Of a stretch of DNA of 64,000 nucleotides, positions 32,336 through 45,000 are shown piece by piece. Source of the stretch: Bugula neritina (lineage: Eukaryota > Bryozoa > Gymnolaemata > Cheilostomatida > Bugulidae); assembly GCA_964035545.1 (NCBI GenBank), contig OZ037765.1, positions 3,715,001 through 3,779,000 on the forward strand. The letters run 5' to 3'. Under the pieces are notes generated by a model. That model was not told where the DNA came from. It saw only the letters and a list, made by a program, of their open reading frames with translations, and ran no database searches. Both the position numbers and the translations under genes were made by a program. The stretch's first letter is position 1. Every line of letters starts with the position of its first letter.

Positions 32336-33621
32336 TAGCCTGTTTAACAAAAAAACTCTTTCCCTCAGGGGCTTCCCACAGGGATAGTGACTATAAACTT
32401 CCTTGAATAAGCTTATAGCTAAAAGGAATTATCAGTTAGACTTATAAAAGTATTTAGTAATTTATTACCTTCTATTTGTAGAAAACAAATCTTGACATTA
32501 TCAAAATATTATTTTCTAAGATGTTTGATAGCAACTATATCTTGTTTCTAACATTCAATAAATTTATCAAATACTGAATGATGTTAAATAGAATTCAAGT
32601 TTTTCACCAAGTCAACTGTTTATTTCAAAGTTAAGAAGATAGCAGTAAAGTTTTAGTAACACTTTTTGAGCTTTGTGATATGAAAACAAGGTTAACTGTT
32701 TTTGAAAATGGAATATGATATTATGTAATGCCAATACATTTTGTTTACAAGTGATTTATGTTACCAGTTTCAGATGAGAACAATATTGGAAATGTGTTGA
32801 CCTGCAAGCAAAAGTCTTAAACCCCCTTTATTCAAGACTGACTACAATATTGCTCCAATAAAACTATTACAATAATCAGTGTTGTCATAGCAAATAAATT
32901 AGTTTAAATTAATATTCTGAAAAGATTATATTACAAAATGGCTATAAAATATAACCTCTATATCAAAATATTTCCTTATAGTGAATCTTAGACAAATTCA
33001 AACATTCTTATTTAATGATAACAATAGTTTTTATTTATAGCAGCTAGTATAGTTGTAAGATATTGTAAATAAATTACTCTAAGTTCTATACTGAATTGTT
33101 TTCTAGATCTGCTGTTGGTTATAGCTGGAATTAAGTGCACTAAGTAACATGACAATAGGGGGGGGGGGGAGGGAGGTGACTCAAACTAGACTTTTTCTAA
33201 AGGTTAAGTGGGTAGGAACTCATTACACTGCTTAAAACCTCCTGGCTGAAATTTATTTTTTTGATTATAATTATATCACTTGTAATGCAATTAAAAATAT
33301 AATGCACTGCTCTACCTATACATATACTTATTACTATATGCAGCTAGTCACTATTGTTTGTGATAGGTAAAGTACACATGTTCCCACAGGTATGATATTA
33401 TAGTGTTGGCAGCAATCTTAGCAGCTGAGAATATGGATGCTAGTTTCAAAGCCAATATGATAAAGTTATATGTCCTAATCAATAGCCATGAACATAATAG
33501 CATGGCTCCAAAAGCGCAACATAAATGCAAGAAATGTTTCAACTTTTTGTTCAAGTTAAAAAAGAAAATATCTCAGTGGTAGGGTTGTAACAGAATATTT
33601 ATACTTGGGAGCTATATATAT

Positions 33622-33693
33622 GCCTGAACTGGGATTTGAACCGCAGACCTCCGACTTGCAAGCAGGCACACTAACCATTTTACCACTGGGGCT
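33622..33693 (-). mobile_element. tRNA-derived SINE head
   Basis: The minus strand reads AGCCCCAGTGGTAAAATGGT, a CTTGCAA loop and GGTTCAAATCC. It resembles the head at 31083-31153 along its length, including the downstream GGAGGTCTG. The acceptor ends do not pair. Confidence 0.6.
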
Positions 33694-34939
33694 ACTGAGT
33701 AAACTCAACACTACAGGTTCAACATGTAAAAGTTGGTTAATCAGTGCAGGAACTTATAATAGTAGATATAAGTTTAAGTATATGTGGTCAGTTGAGGAAA
33801 ATATAAGTGATGATATACTTAGACATCTTTAGTCACGTGAAGCAATAACACAAGTTACTGTATGCCTATTTGAGACTTGTACCAGGAGCAACTATACTAA
33901 AGTCACAGTCATATACACTACCTAACATTATTTTCATATTTTTCAAGTTCCAAGTCTGATACAGTCAGTGTAGAGATGTTTGTTTTCTTATCACTATTTA
34001 GGAAAGTATGTATAATAGGAATCTTGAAATATAAATACTAATTCCCAAAATACAGAGGGAGGACAATTCTACAAGTTTTATTAATTTTCTACACAGTGCA
34101 TACATAATGCCAGAACATACTACCAGGCAAACTAAGCTGCTGACACAGTTGTCAAGGTCACATTTATGGCTTTCAGACTTTAGACCACACACAGAGGTAT
34201 GTTTCAGTTGCAGCCTGCGAGTAGAAGCTTTCAGCATGTTATACTTGTTCTTAACTATAATTCAACTTGAAATGCTGATAAATTGTACTTTTATTGGTTA
34301 AAAATGAGATGCTTATTGGCTGACGATTACGTTCTTTGATAGCTTACAACGCAGGCCATTATATCACAGGTAATGTGCACACAACTCCCATGACGTCAAA
34401 GCAGCTAGTTGCATGCTGCAGTGTGGCCAGGAAAGTTGGCAGGGTGCCAGATTAAGCCAGTTTTAAGGCTGCTACGTTTAATATTGAGGTAAAAGGAGTC
34501 AAGTTTATATAATTCCTGTGTTAACAGGTTGGGTCAATTGAAAAGGTACAAACTGAAACTATCTCATAAACTTGACATAAACTACCTTGACCTTATAAGG
34601 TTTAGCCTCTCTCAAGAGGAAAGGCCTTCCAACAGACTAGACTTCCTGTATATTAGCTCTATTTTTAGATAAACTCAGAACCATCTGTGATGTCAAGAGG
34701 GGCACCTGCCCTACTTGGAGACCCCCCCCAGAGACACAGTCTGTTGCCTGCTTAAAGCCACTATACACACAGGAAATGTGGAAACTTCAAATAGACATGA
34801 GTGTTAGCTAAGAATGCAGGCTACTCACACTTTACAGGGGGTCTAGAGTACCTTCTTTAAAGATGTCTAAACCAACTTTCACTCTCAGGCTATTACTAGA
34901 ACCATGCAAAATTTTTTATTTGTCCTCTAAGCAGCTCTG

Positions 34940-35175
34940 AGTTGGGGGTTTAAGTTGGCCCCCCCAACTCCAAACTTGAGAGCCTCAAACTACTGCACTC
35001 AGTCACCTCCATCTCTGAGCTGCTAATAGAATGATTAAAATTTCTTACGAACTTTACTGTTACTCCAACTCTCTCACCAATACTCTTACTTCCATGTCTA
35101 CCTCTACCACTACTTAGTCTGTTTAGAGTAGTTCTACCTTGTTTGTCTTTCCTATCGTGCATGACTAACTTTATC
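34940..35175 (-). pseudogene. Degenerate repeat-family fragment, inverted relative of 37110-37280
   Basis: The minus strand has GACAAACAAGGTAGAAC...AGACTAAGTAGTGGTAGAGG, similar to AGATAAACAAAGTAGATATA...GACTGAGTAGAGATAGAG on the plus strand at 37146-37200. Both translate to DKQ.R..LN.LS..R.R. The flanks (34400-34900) also look repeat-derived. The family is not identified. Confidence 0.35.
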
Positions 35176-36420
35176 AAATATCTGTTTTACAACTAAATAC
35201 TGCCAATGCAGCTGTAAACAAAGCACTTCCTGTCATAACTACTATATACAAGCTTCTTACGATTATAATAGAATTCATCCTGTTATATAGATGAGTATAT
35301 ATTTATATTTCTTGAGCTCATAGACTGTCTTCCACTACTATCAATTTTTCCAACAAATGAACTTCCAATTATTCATTCTGAATCAAAGCTTCTGGAAACA
35401 TTATTTCCAGAGTAATCTTCTCTATTAGTATAACTGTTTCTATTATAATTATTCTCAAAACTGAGTCTAGCTATTCTATACATACTACTTTAAGGAAATT
35501 GTCTACTGCCTTTTGATTCCTACAACTGCATTTCCTAAATAAATAATTATTTGTGGTGTACACCATAGCACAGCAGTAAATTAATCTTAAAGCTAATTAT
35601 TTCTATACAGCGCATAGGTTTTACTAAGTTTGAAACAATAATTAACTCATTTAAAGTTAGAGCTACTGCAAAGCTTTTATAAGCCTCTCACAATACTGCA
35701 CTAATATTCTAATTAGCTTTTTCATTCTTAAGTTAGCCCTTCATAAAAGCATTTATTAATTCACATTATTCTACGAAATATCTAATACTCTGACATACCC
35801 ATTATATCCTTCACAGCACGCTGTCAACCTACTGACTGCAGCAGCTCTAAACTATCTGAACCACTGACACAATATTCTGCTGGCATTTCTATTTCTCCCA
35901 CTCCTCTACACATCTACCTTATACTGCAGTCAACACTTATACTTCTTTCATTCACTAAATAGAATATACAACACCTCATATTATGCTGTTTACCATTCAA
36001 TTTATTATCATTCTTCTAATACATTTCAAATTCTAGTCTTATTTAATCTTATGTAATTGAATGCATACTTTAAGTTTGAGATGCTTGCTGTACTATGAGC
36101 TAGACATTAACATATTCACATATAGTATGTATTATCCTTGCTATTTAGATTATGTTATTGTATTTTGGAGTTATCTTGTCATAATTACATTGCTACTCTG
36201 TTCGTCATGTGGTTATGTTTTTATATGGTAGGAGCTACAAACTAATAGAGATAAACCAACAACAGTCTAGATACATGGTTTATACTGGATACACTCACCT
36301 AACATGAGGTGTACATGCGTAAAAAAATAGATTTGGAAGGGATAATATAATGTATGTGAAAGGAGCTAGTGGACAGGTTTACTAGCGGAAGAAAAAAACT
36401 CCAAACTACTTTATACAACA

Positions 36421-37300
36421 GATTTAAATAGTTTAAAATTGTTACAGTAGGTAGGTTTGACCTGGATTCTGTAGAAAGTTACAGGTGAACCAGATTATTG
36501 AATATTTAAAGAAACTTTATGCTGTGGGAAGTGATTCTTATGTAAGGAGTAATAACATTGGTTTTGGTGTCAGAAGCTGAAGGTAAAAGGGCAGATGATT
36601 ACAAAGAGTTTAGAGGTCAAGTAATATACCAGAGTGAGAATAATGAAGAGGTTAAGCAATGCTATGCTGTAACACTATGGTTGTAAATGATGTAGGTTTA
36701 GGAAAATTTATGCTGTATAGATATTATATTTAACTTAACATTGACTGACTGCAAAGCTAAAATAAGGCAAACACTTATCTATTAAGAAAGAGTAAGTTTT
36801 GAAATAAAAGTTGGCTAGAAGAAAGTGCAATTGAATACTATTAATAGTATCTAGGTAAACAAAAACATAAAATTTTAAAAGATTTGACAGAAAACAAATT
36901 GACAATTTATATGCTAAAAACAAAGTAAAAGTTGGAGGTATTTAATGTAATTGTAGGTCAAAGAAATGCATATTTTCTAAAACATTACAAAATGCTCATT
37001 CTAATTGTAAGAAGTGTGACCATCGTGTCAGGAAATGCCTAATTTTGTATGTTCAAGTTTCTACTGTATGGGACACAGTCGAAGAGATTGTTCAGTTGAG
37101 AATTATGGCTATGATAGACAACATTAAGGATAGTTGCAGCTGGAGAGATAAACAAAGTAGATATATTCTGAATGGACTGAGTAGAGATAGAGATAGACGT
37201 GGTGAGAGTAGTGATGGGAGAGTTGAAGGTGATATAAGTAATGAGTGTAAGAAGTTTAGTTTTCATGAAAAATTGAGGTGAAAAGTTGGCACTCTTGAAG
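36421..37300 (+). pseudogene. Degenerate retroelement gag-like remnant
   Basis: Broken frames read NQIIEYLKKLYAVGSDSYV, then VSEAEGKRADDYKEF, then two degraded Cys/His knuckle-like motifs (SNCKKCDHRVRKC and YCMGHSRRDC, near 37000-37085), then the DKQSRYILNGLS segment shared with 34940-35175. Zinc knuckles after an acidic, helical stretch are what a gag-type protein would show. Frameshifts and stops show it is dead. The class is uncertain. Confidence 0.35.
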
Positions 37301-40090
37301 GGTTGAGTATGCTACCCCCCTCCTGTAAGATATGAGTAGCCTGTGATTTTGGCTGCAGATCTGAATTTGGCAAACATGCAGTGCATTTATCCAACAATAA
37401 CTGAGTGAAAGTGACTGACAAACAGTTCAAGGTGGCTGCATGGCAAGCAGCTCAAAGTGGCCCAACATTTGGTTTAAACCAGCTGAGTTTAAAAAACAAT
37501 GATTAAAGGTTCAGCTAAATCCTGGCATCGCAGAAGCAATGAAATTGTAAATAATGAAAGTTATGCTGACAAGACAGCTGAAAGGTGAAGGTCAGCTACT
37601 AGTAACAGTATTATAATAATATTCCAAGAAGATTAGGAGTTGTCTGATCAATGAACTCAACTGCAGATTGTAACCAACTGTAGGTTAAAACACAGTGAAT
37701 TTTATTATAATGCTGAATGGTGCACAGAATTGCAATCTGGTGAGACAAGCAAATTAAATCTTAGTTCAAATTAAAAATTTTAGTTTAAAATAAATGTAGC
37801 CAACAAATGTAATAATAATTATTGTACTGCCTCTTTGGGAATAATGAGAGGCTACGTTTGACAACCTCTATTCATACCATAACTATGCTCTGCACCCCTT
37901 TGATTATAGCTTAACGCACCATTAGATTCAGTCTGTTCGATACGAAATACTATAGTTAGCTATCTCAGTAGTCTACTGCAGCTCTCCTGGTCACAAACTA
38001 TTGTGGAGCTCTACTGAGCACTTAGAAAGTACAAACATTTGAAAAGGCGCAGCAAGTATTATATGAACCTATATATAAGCCAGCTTCAGAAACAAACTAT
38101 TTTTGTAGAAACATTTACTGCTTGCAAATAAATTAAAACCTCCATTTATATATTTGAGCTTACTTTTCCTCAAAATAATTTTTGAAAGTTCAAATAGCCA
38201 TGAATATTAAATTAAAAGATAAATGAAGTATCTACTGTAGCCAATGTAAACAATCTTAAAAAATGTCTACTAAATTGTCCCAGCAGGGTGCCAGTGTCTA
38301 GAAATATGGCTATAGAGAATGTGATAATGAGTGCAAAATTGCAAAAACAGGTGCAGAGATAGAAAAGTTCCAAAAGGCTGTGTTCAAAGTAGAAACCGTA
38401 TTAAAGAAGTTATGCTCTCATTTTCAACCTGCAAACAAAACCAGGACTTCTAAGAACAATTGGAAAACTTTGACTATTGAAATCTTTCTGTTATGGCAGT
38501 TGAGAGCAAATCATAGCAGCATACTGAAACTTAGTATACTTGAGCAGCTATTGAAGGATATATTCTATATGTATACTATAACTTTCTGCGTAAGCATTAA
38601 CACCAGCAACAAGGCATATAATATGTAGACAACTTTATTCTAATGGAACTATTGAAGCCTACTTTTCTAGAAACAGCAAAGGGCGCAATATAGCTTCTCT
38701 CCATAGATTAATCTAGTAATCTCATGCTAAAATCTATTATTCGGGTCAAAATATTTCTATAATAATTACAGCAAAACACTTTCAAAGCAGTTAATTTTCG
38801 TCAAACTGAAGATGTGGACTCAGGAATTATATGGAGAGTAAAGGAAAAGTACGCCAACCTGTAAGAGCTAGTGGTTAAATGGACGAAGGCAACTCCAACA
38901 TGACATTCAAGTTTATGCCAGCAGTGGGAGATGTAAACTTTGTGTAGTAGCTAATGTTATGAAGGGAAAACACATTCTATATCATGGCTGCTCCACAAAT
39001 AAACTACCCAGCAAGCTGGTAGTAATACATGTCAGTATCTTCTCACCTCTATGTGTTCACGGAGGTGCCAAGTGATGCCTAATGGTGATTACTTAGGATA
39101 AAAATATAACTCTTTCAGTGTAGTTAAATCAACAAGTTATAGAAAATATAAAACTTTTGCCCCCACATTTAGGTTATATCAAATTGAATGAGTCCTTCTT
39201 TTCTTTTAAACCTATTAAATAATTTTGTCTCTTTTGAAATAAAACAATCACCATCTAGGTTGTGTTGGTCCCTTCTGAAATATAGTTTGATATTATACAG
39301 GTTCATGAGGTTGCAGTGGATGTATAAACAAGGTTCTGAAAAATAGCGGTGTTGGTGAAAAAAAACAAAACTTATTAGCAATCCCAACACTGATTCTAAG
39401 TTTAGCTAGAGTTGCAGTGCTAATTAGTCAATGTTTATACCTTTTTAACATTAAAAAATCAATTCAGAGTATCCAAGAATAAATTAAGATATTTAAAAGA
39501 AACCAAGGCAGAGGGACATGAAGAGGGATAATGCTGATGTATGATGTAGCAACAAGCTTGTTCTTATGACTGAGAAAACAATAAAAACAGCAGATAAATT
39601 GGCTAATAAATTAATTTGGAAAGGAGGGAGGCCACTCTATTTGTAGTTTAGCCTAATAGTCAGCCAATATGTTGTTAGAGCTATTTTGCTAAAACAATAA
39701 TGTCAAAGATATTTTGTAAGTGCACTACATGTTAATTAGAATAGCCGAGCAAGAAGGAAGCTAAAAAGGTTATACTGTATTGTATTGGAGTTATGACATC
39801 ATGGTTTCTGGTACAGCTGTTAAAAGCTTTGCGATAGGTGAGAAGTGAATTGGATCTTTAATTCAGCCATTAAAATACTGTAAAATTTGCAGTTATATAC
39901 TAAAGTAAAACAGTAGTAAACAGTACCATGTGCCTACACATTTTTTACTGCACACTAAACGTAACTGGGAGCTATTCATACTAACCAATCACCTCTCAAA
40001 TGATATTGACTTTCCATACTGAAGCCTTGTACTGCTCATTCACTAAAAAGTAGGATGTAAAGCTGCTCACTAAAACACTGAGCAGCTACA

Positions 40091-41785
40091 ATGAAACTGT
40101 ATAGTGTATTCATAACTCTCTCACTTGGAGTAGTAGTAGTAGTAACAGCCAGTAGCCGCTGTGTTTTACCTAGGAAATCCAATATAACAACAGAAGGGAA
40201 TGTGTATCATGAAAAGAGCAACATAGTTAAACGTCAAGTCTTGGATTTTTTATGTAACTTGTAAGTGCTTTAAATAATTCTGAATAACAGAAGTAATGGG
40301 AATAAGAGAAACTTGCGGCAGTTTAAAGCCACTTAATTTTTCATTTTAGGCATTGCTCTAATTTCGTTTTGTTATGATCCATTACACGAGCATTTTTGAA
40401 AATACAAACAGTTTTAACAGATTCTGTGCCAGCTCTATATCTTTAAAATACTTTTTGCCCAAAAAAATTTCTAGGAATTTTAATTTAGGTAAAATTTTGA
40501 ACTTTCCTATTTTAGCCTCATCAATGTTAAAGTCTAGACTTGACATTGAATTAATGAAATACTTATTTATTTGCTTATCCAAATTTTTATAAAAGAGATT
40601 CCTTATTCTTTAGAATTCACGCAGCATTATGTTTGGCTGTTCCTATTAGATAACTGTATTCACCTGGTTTCCCATTTATTATTGATTCTTTGAACTGATT
40701 CTATATTCCTCAGCTGGTTTGATCAGAAAGATGTGGTTAGCTCAACTATTTGTTTACATATGTTATTATTGTAGCTACAGCCCAAATGCATATTGCATAT
40801 ATTTATCATATTCTATTATGTTTTTCAGCTGCCATTGAGGCGTTTCTTACGATTGGTAAAACTGTAACTGAGGCGGTAGATTTTATTGACAACCTGAAAG
40901 AAAAGTATCGTGGAACTGCTGTGTTGAGGATAGACAACTACTACAAGGCACCACTCGAACATCCTAGATCATGGACAGATAACGGAATTACTAAGACATA
41001 CCCAACAGATGTGAAATCTAGTTATGAAGGGGGTTTGGCAGTTTATGGAAAAGGGGATGGAAGGGGAGTGGAGTTCTTAATCAAGTATGAGCTGAAAGTA
41101 GATGAGTATGAAATAGACGTCTATGCTTATTTAAGAGTAGAGCAAGAAGTTGCCTGGAGAAAAGAAAATAAGTTTGGTATTGGCATAGTGAAGACGAGCT
41201 CAAATCCTGACGGTATGAATTTTGGAAACCAAAATTGTATCATTTTTGTTTCATATACTCATAGAGAGAACTATCCTTCAACTATAAATAGAAGTATCCT
41301 CATGAACTTATATTATATATATATATAATCTAGTCGAAAATATCACATTTTTATAACCTATATATAATTAGTATATATTTGCGCTACATACTAAGATAAT
41401 ATCTAAAGACCATTTCGTAGGTTATGCTAATGCAGAGAACATGGATTTCATGGAGATTAAAGAGTTTAGCTCAGAATCTCACATCATCATCCACTGCTAC
41501 AGGAAGCTTGTCTGTGTGTCCGGAACCTTCTCTGCAGGGCATCATGCTGAGGGACGTATTAAGATACTCCCTGTTAAAGTTAAGGATTTTGCTGAAGGGG
41601 AAATTAGAGACTGTGCAGCGGGTAGTCAAGATGAATTGAACAATGAGCTGAAATACGGTGTAGATAGAACTAGGGTCGCTGAAAAAAATGGTATCGTTCC
41701 TCCAGTGAGAGGAGATGGTGAAAGGATTAGCTCTCCAAAGATGTTCATATTTTTTGAAGGGCTCTGCATTGCATTGCTCTTGTAA
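40091..41785 (+). CDS. Secreted actinoporin-like pore-forming family protein
   Basis: Three exons: 40091-40253, 40829-41212 and 41421-41785, all joined in phase 1 (912 nt, 303 residues). Exon 1 gives a signal peptide (MKLYSVFITLSLGVVVVVTA) and a dibasic IVKRQ site that may end a propeptide. Exon 2 begins with an amphipathic helix-like AIEAFLTIGKTVTEAVDF, then a beta-rich region with IDNYYKAPL, a P..W...G pattern and NKFGIGIV. Exon 3 carries GTFSAGHHAEGRIKI, like the last strand of the actinoporin fold, then an extension of about 70 residues ending in a hydrophobic stretch. Actinoporin-like proteins bind membranes and oligomerise through an N-terminal helix. Family membership is by pattern, not search, and pore activity is not shown. 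An ordinary defensive or digestive protein is as likely as a toxin. Confidence 0.55.
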
Positions 41786-41943
41786 ACACTTCATTGTGAT
41801 AATGTGATGAGAATAATGCAGTCGAACACAAAATTATTAATTACTTAACTATATGTACATCAAGAAAAAAATTTCGTTCAAAATGAGATCACAATACCAC
41901 TTCACGGACATTTCACTGCCAAACTGCAAAAGCAATACTTTCA

Positions 41944-41949
41944 AATAAA
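41944..41949 (+). terminator. Candidate poly(A) signal of actinoporin-like gene
   Basis: AATAAA lies 159 bp after the TAA stop, at a usual 3' UTR distance. Confidence 0.5.
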
Positions 41950-41974
41950 ACTTTCTAATAGCACACCACCTGGA

Positions 41975-42060
41975 ATTATGCTATAGCACTCTACCTAGAC
42001 ATATGACGCTATAGAGTATAGACCCTACCTGGGCATATGACGCTATAACACTTTACCTGA
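41975..42060. repeat. Short imperfect tandem repeat
   Basis: Repeats of (G/T)CTATA..AC..TACCT(A/G)G(A/G)CATATGACGCTATA, two to three imperfect copies just beyond the poly(A) signal. Confidence 0.6.
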
Positions 42061-45000
42061 GATTTTTATGTTTATAATATTTTATTGAGTCATTTCTCTC
42101 TGAAACTTCTAAACAAGGCTCATTGATGATAAATATATAATACATTATTAGCACGATAATTAAAGGGAACCTAATTTCAAAGCTTTTTTTATAGATATCT
42201 GCATTCAAAAGATAGAAGTGTGCAACTTTTCAGCTCTTATAAACTACTGTTAACATGTTATTATATATAAAAGCACTAACAGTAAAACGAAACATCACCC
42301 AATTGTGCTAAAATCAAAATTTATAAATTAAGTTGTAAATCTTTCTCTCACTCAATGCAAAGTTTTTGTAACTTTTAAGTTTCTTATAATTCTGAGCAAA
42401 GCAAAATTTATAGAGTTAAGTTTGGCTAAACACACTTGAAGTCCTGGGAAATTTGTGCAGCGCAATTTATTTGACCTATTCAATAACTCTTATAGATTTA
42501 CTAATACATATAATATTTTTTTAGCTTTATTCTTCCGCATCATTTACCATTTGAGTTAAAAAATCAAGTGACAAGCACATCATAAGCTGTTAGTTTATCT
42601 ACAGGGCAGCTGCAGTAGAATGTTGATGTACACACTTTTTATTAAGCATGTGCAACAGCAACTTTAATACATGTCTACGAACTCTCCTAATTGGTAAAAA
42701 TTTACGTTAAAACAGAAGAACATAAATTTAAAAGAATCTATGAATTTAAAAAATCAAAGTTATGAGTGATTGTTTTTGAGCCAGTAAAAGCCTAGAGTGC
42801 ATACAGAGAACTAGATGGAAACCAGGGCGCTTGCACAAGATATAATAATGTAAAACGAATAAATATGGGCAGACATTATTATTTATTGAAAAAGTTAAAT
42901 AACTGAGGGTGGCCTAGAAACACACTCCTTATATAATGAAGGGGGTAGAAACTCCTATAATAGGCCTAACCTCACGATATCATGACATCATGATATATCA
43001 TGAGATATCATACTTATATATATATATCAAATTATTACTGGGTACTACTGTGAATTATATGGATGCTACAACAACGTTCTATGCTATTTATCATGTATTT
43101 AATCCAAATACATTTTCTTACTGTGTATTCTGACAGTTGATTCTGCTATATATATAAGCAAGGCATTTTCCAATCTAAGAGAATTCATTCATCATAATTT
43201 TAATTAATAAAGCATATCAACACAGCATAAATTAACTCTATTCTATACAAATAAGCTTTTACGTAACAACAAGATTGACAACTGGTTGTATAGAGTTTCC
43301 TTTGTTCCATATTCCTGTATACTCAACCTATAGCTATTGGCTGCCAGTACATACTTGCTTACTATTTCAAAGCATTTTCTTTTCTTTATTTTCTGTGTAT
43401 GACGTATGCTTAACAATGATGAATTAATTGTTTTGGCATGTTCTATTAATAGTTTAATTTTGTGTTGCTCATTAATTATTTATTTTTTCTGGAAGAGTAT
43501 ATTTGTATAGATTTAGCAGCATTTACAATTTAATTATAATATTTTTGTTATACAAATTGAAATGAATTATTGGCATTGAGGTTTTTGTTGCAATCTTTAA
43601 TAAAATGTTATAAGTGTATAATACCATTTCCCATAATCTATATAATAAACGTAGTGTACTTTAAAACACAAGGTTCTCTCTCATATCTATCATATATAAT
43701 ATATAGTCATAAAATAACACAGTGAGGTTTTCCTTTGAACTGAGCTTTTATATGAATTTTTATTGAGTGAGAAATACACTGCTGCAGCTTATAGTCATTT
43801 TATAAACACTTCCCTCTTGCTGCAGGTGTTTGAAGGACATGTATATTAATGTGACTTCTTTATCAATCATATAAAAGCAGTATTTGCTAATATAATGGGA
43901 AACCTAAGTGTATTCACAAAAAGTTATTATATAATTCTTATTAAAAAAACATATAGTTGCAGAGTATTACAATTTTACAATAAAATATGTTTGATAAGAT
44001 TTCACCAAAGGGTGTACTTCTATATGCAGTGTTTCTTATCACCTTGTGAGATGTACTTAAAGATAAATCATATAACATTATCTTTTTATTATATTTTATA
44101 GCCTGCCATAAAATATACATCATTTGATAACATACAATAAATAATTATTAATATTGCAACAAAATATGTTTATCATATTTTATATCTGTTATCATGTGAA
44201 GTAATGAGAGATGAGTTGATAATATTTATAAGCTGATGACAATTAACTGATGAAGTGCTGTCAGTTTATGGGAACACATTTCTACTGTGCTTTGATTTTT
44301 CAAATTCCAATTGACTCTATCTTTACTATACAGTCAAGTGTTAATAACAGATAATTCAAATTAGAACAGGTGTCATTCTACACAGAGCATATCTTAATCA
44401 TAATAGGGATAGCAGATGCTTTGAAAATTCTACCATTATCATATTCATAACATTTATGGTTTAATAATTCAACTATGAAATAATATCACATTTCAGGTTG
44501 TGTTGATAGAAGTCACTAGGGAAGCTATATTTTATATGCTTTACTAAATTATGTGCTTTGCTTGGAAGATTTCTTACTAAAGGAGACATGACAAGGTAGC
44601 CGGGGAGCCTCTGATTTGCATAATACTTCAACAACTATATAGTGTTTCGGACAACTACAAGCACTGCTATGAATTAACATCCTAGCTATAGTAAAGTATA
44701 AGCTCTTTTTTATAATACCTTCATTGATTAATTTAGAAAAACCCAGCTGAAATATGGCTTAAATGGTAAAACCTCTACGCATAGCGACTATAGGCCAGCA
44801 GTGTTACTGTAGGAAAAGTTGCTTTGAATTTTACTTTCTCATCAGCCGAGAATATATAAAATGCTTCACTCCTTTCTGTAGTATTAATAAGCAGTGTGTT
44901 TGTATTTAAGAAAGTAGAAAGTAAAATAATAGCGGAGTTAACTTTGTAAAATCACATCTTGTTGGGCATTGAGGGGCGGGTAACATCACCTGCCTAACTA

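Larger units (their letters stand above)
30590..40090. other. Gene-poor, repeat-derived stretch
   Basis: Apart from the SINE heads and gag-like pieces listed, no coding exon is supported. The missing leader exon of the Ig receptor could lie here, but no signal-peptide frame with a phase-1 donor stands out. A G-run (33160-33170) and AT-rich filler are present. Confidence 0.5.

Noticed and set aside
33351-33554. Minus-strand frame with a hydrophobic start, considered as leader of the Ig receptor
   Set aside because: It remains hydrophobic throughout, has no phase-1 donor at a suitable place and lies beside SINE sequence.
31083-33693. Functional tRNA genes
   Set aside because: The acceptor stems do not pair, and anticodon stems have mismatches in all three.
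38300-38628. Plus-strand frame with Cys/Lys-rich start (ECDNECKIAKTGAEIEKFQK)
   Set aside because: It has no start codon context, an upstream stop and no family match. It is probably transposon debris, and too weak to list.
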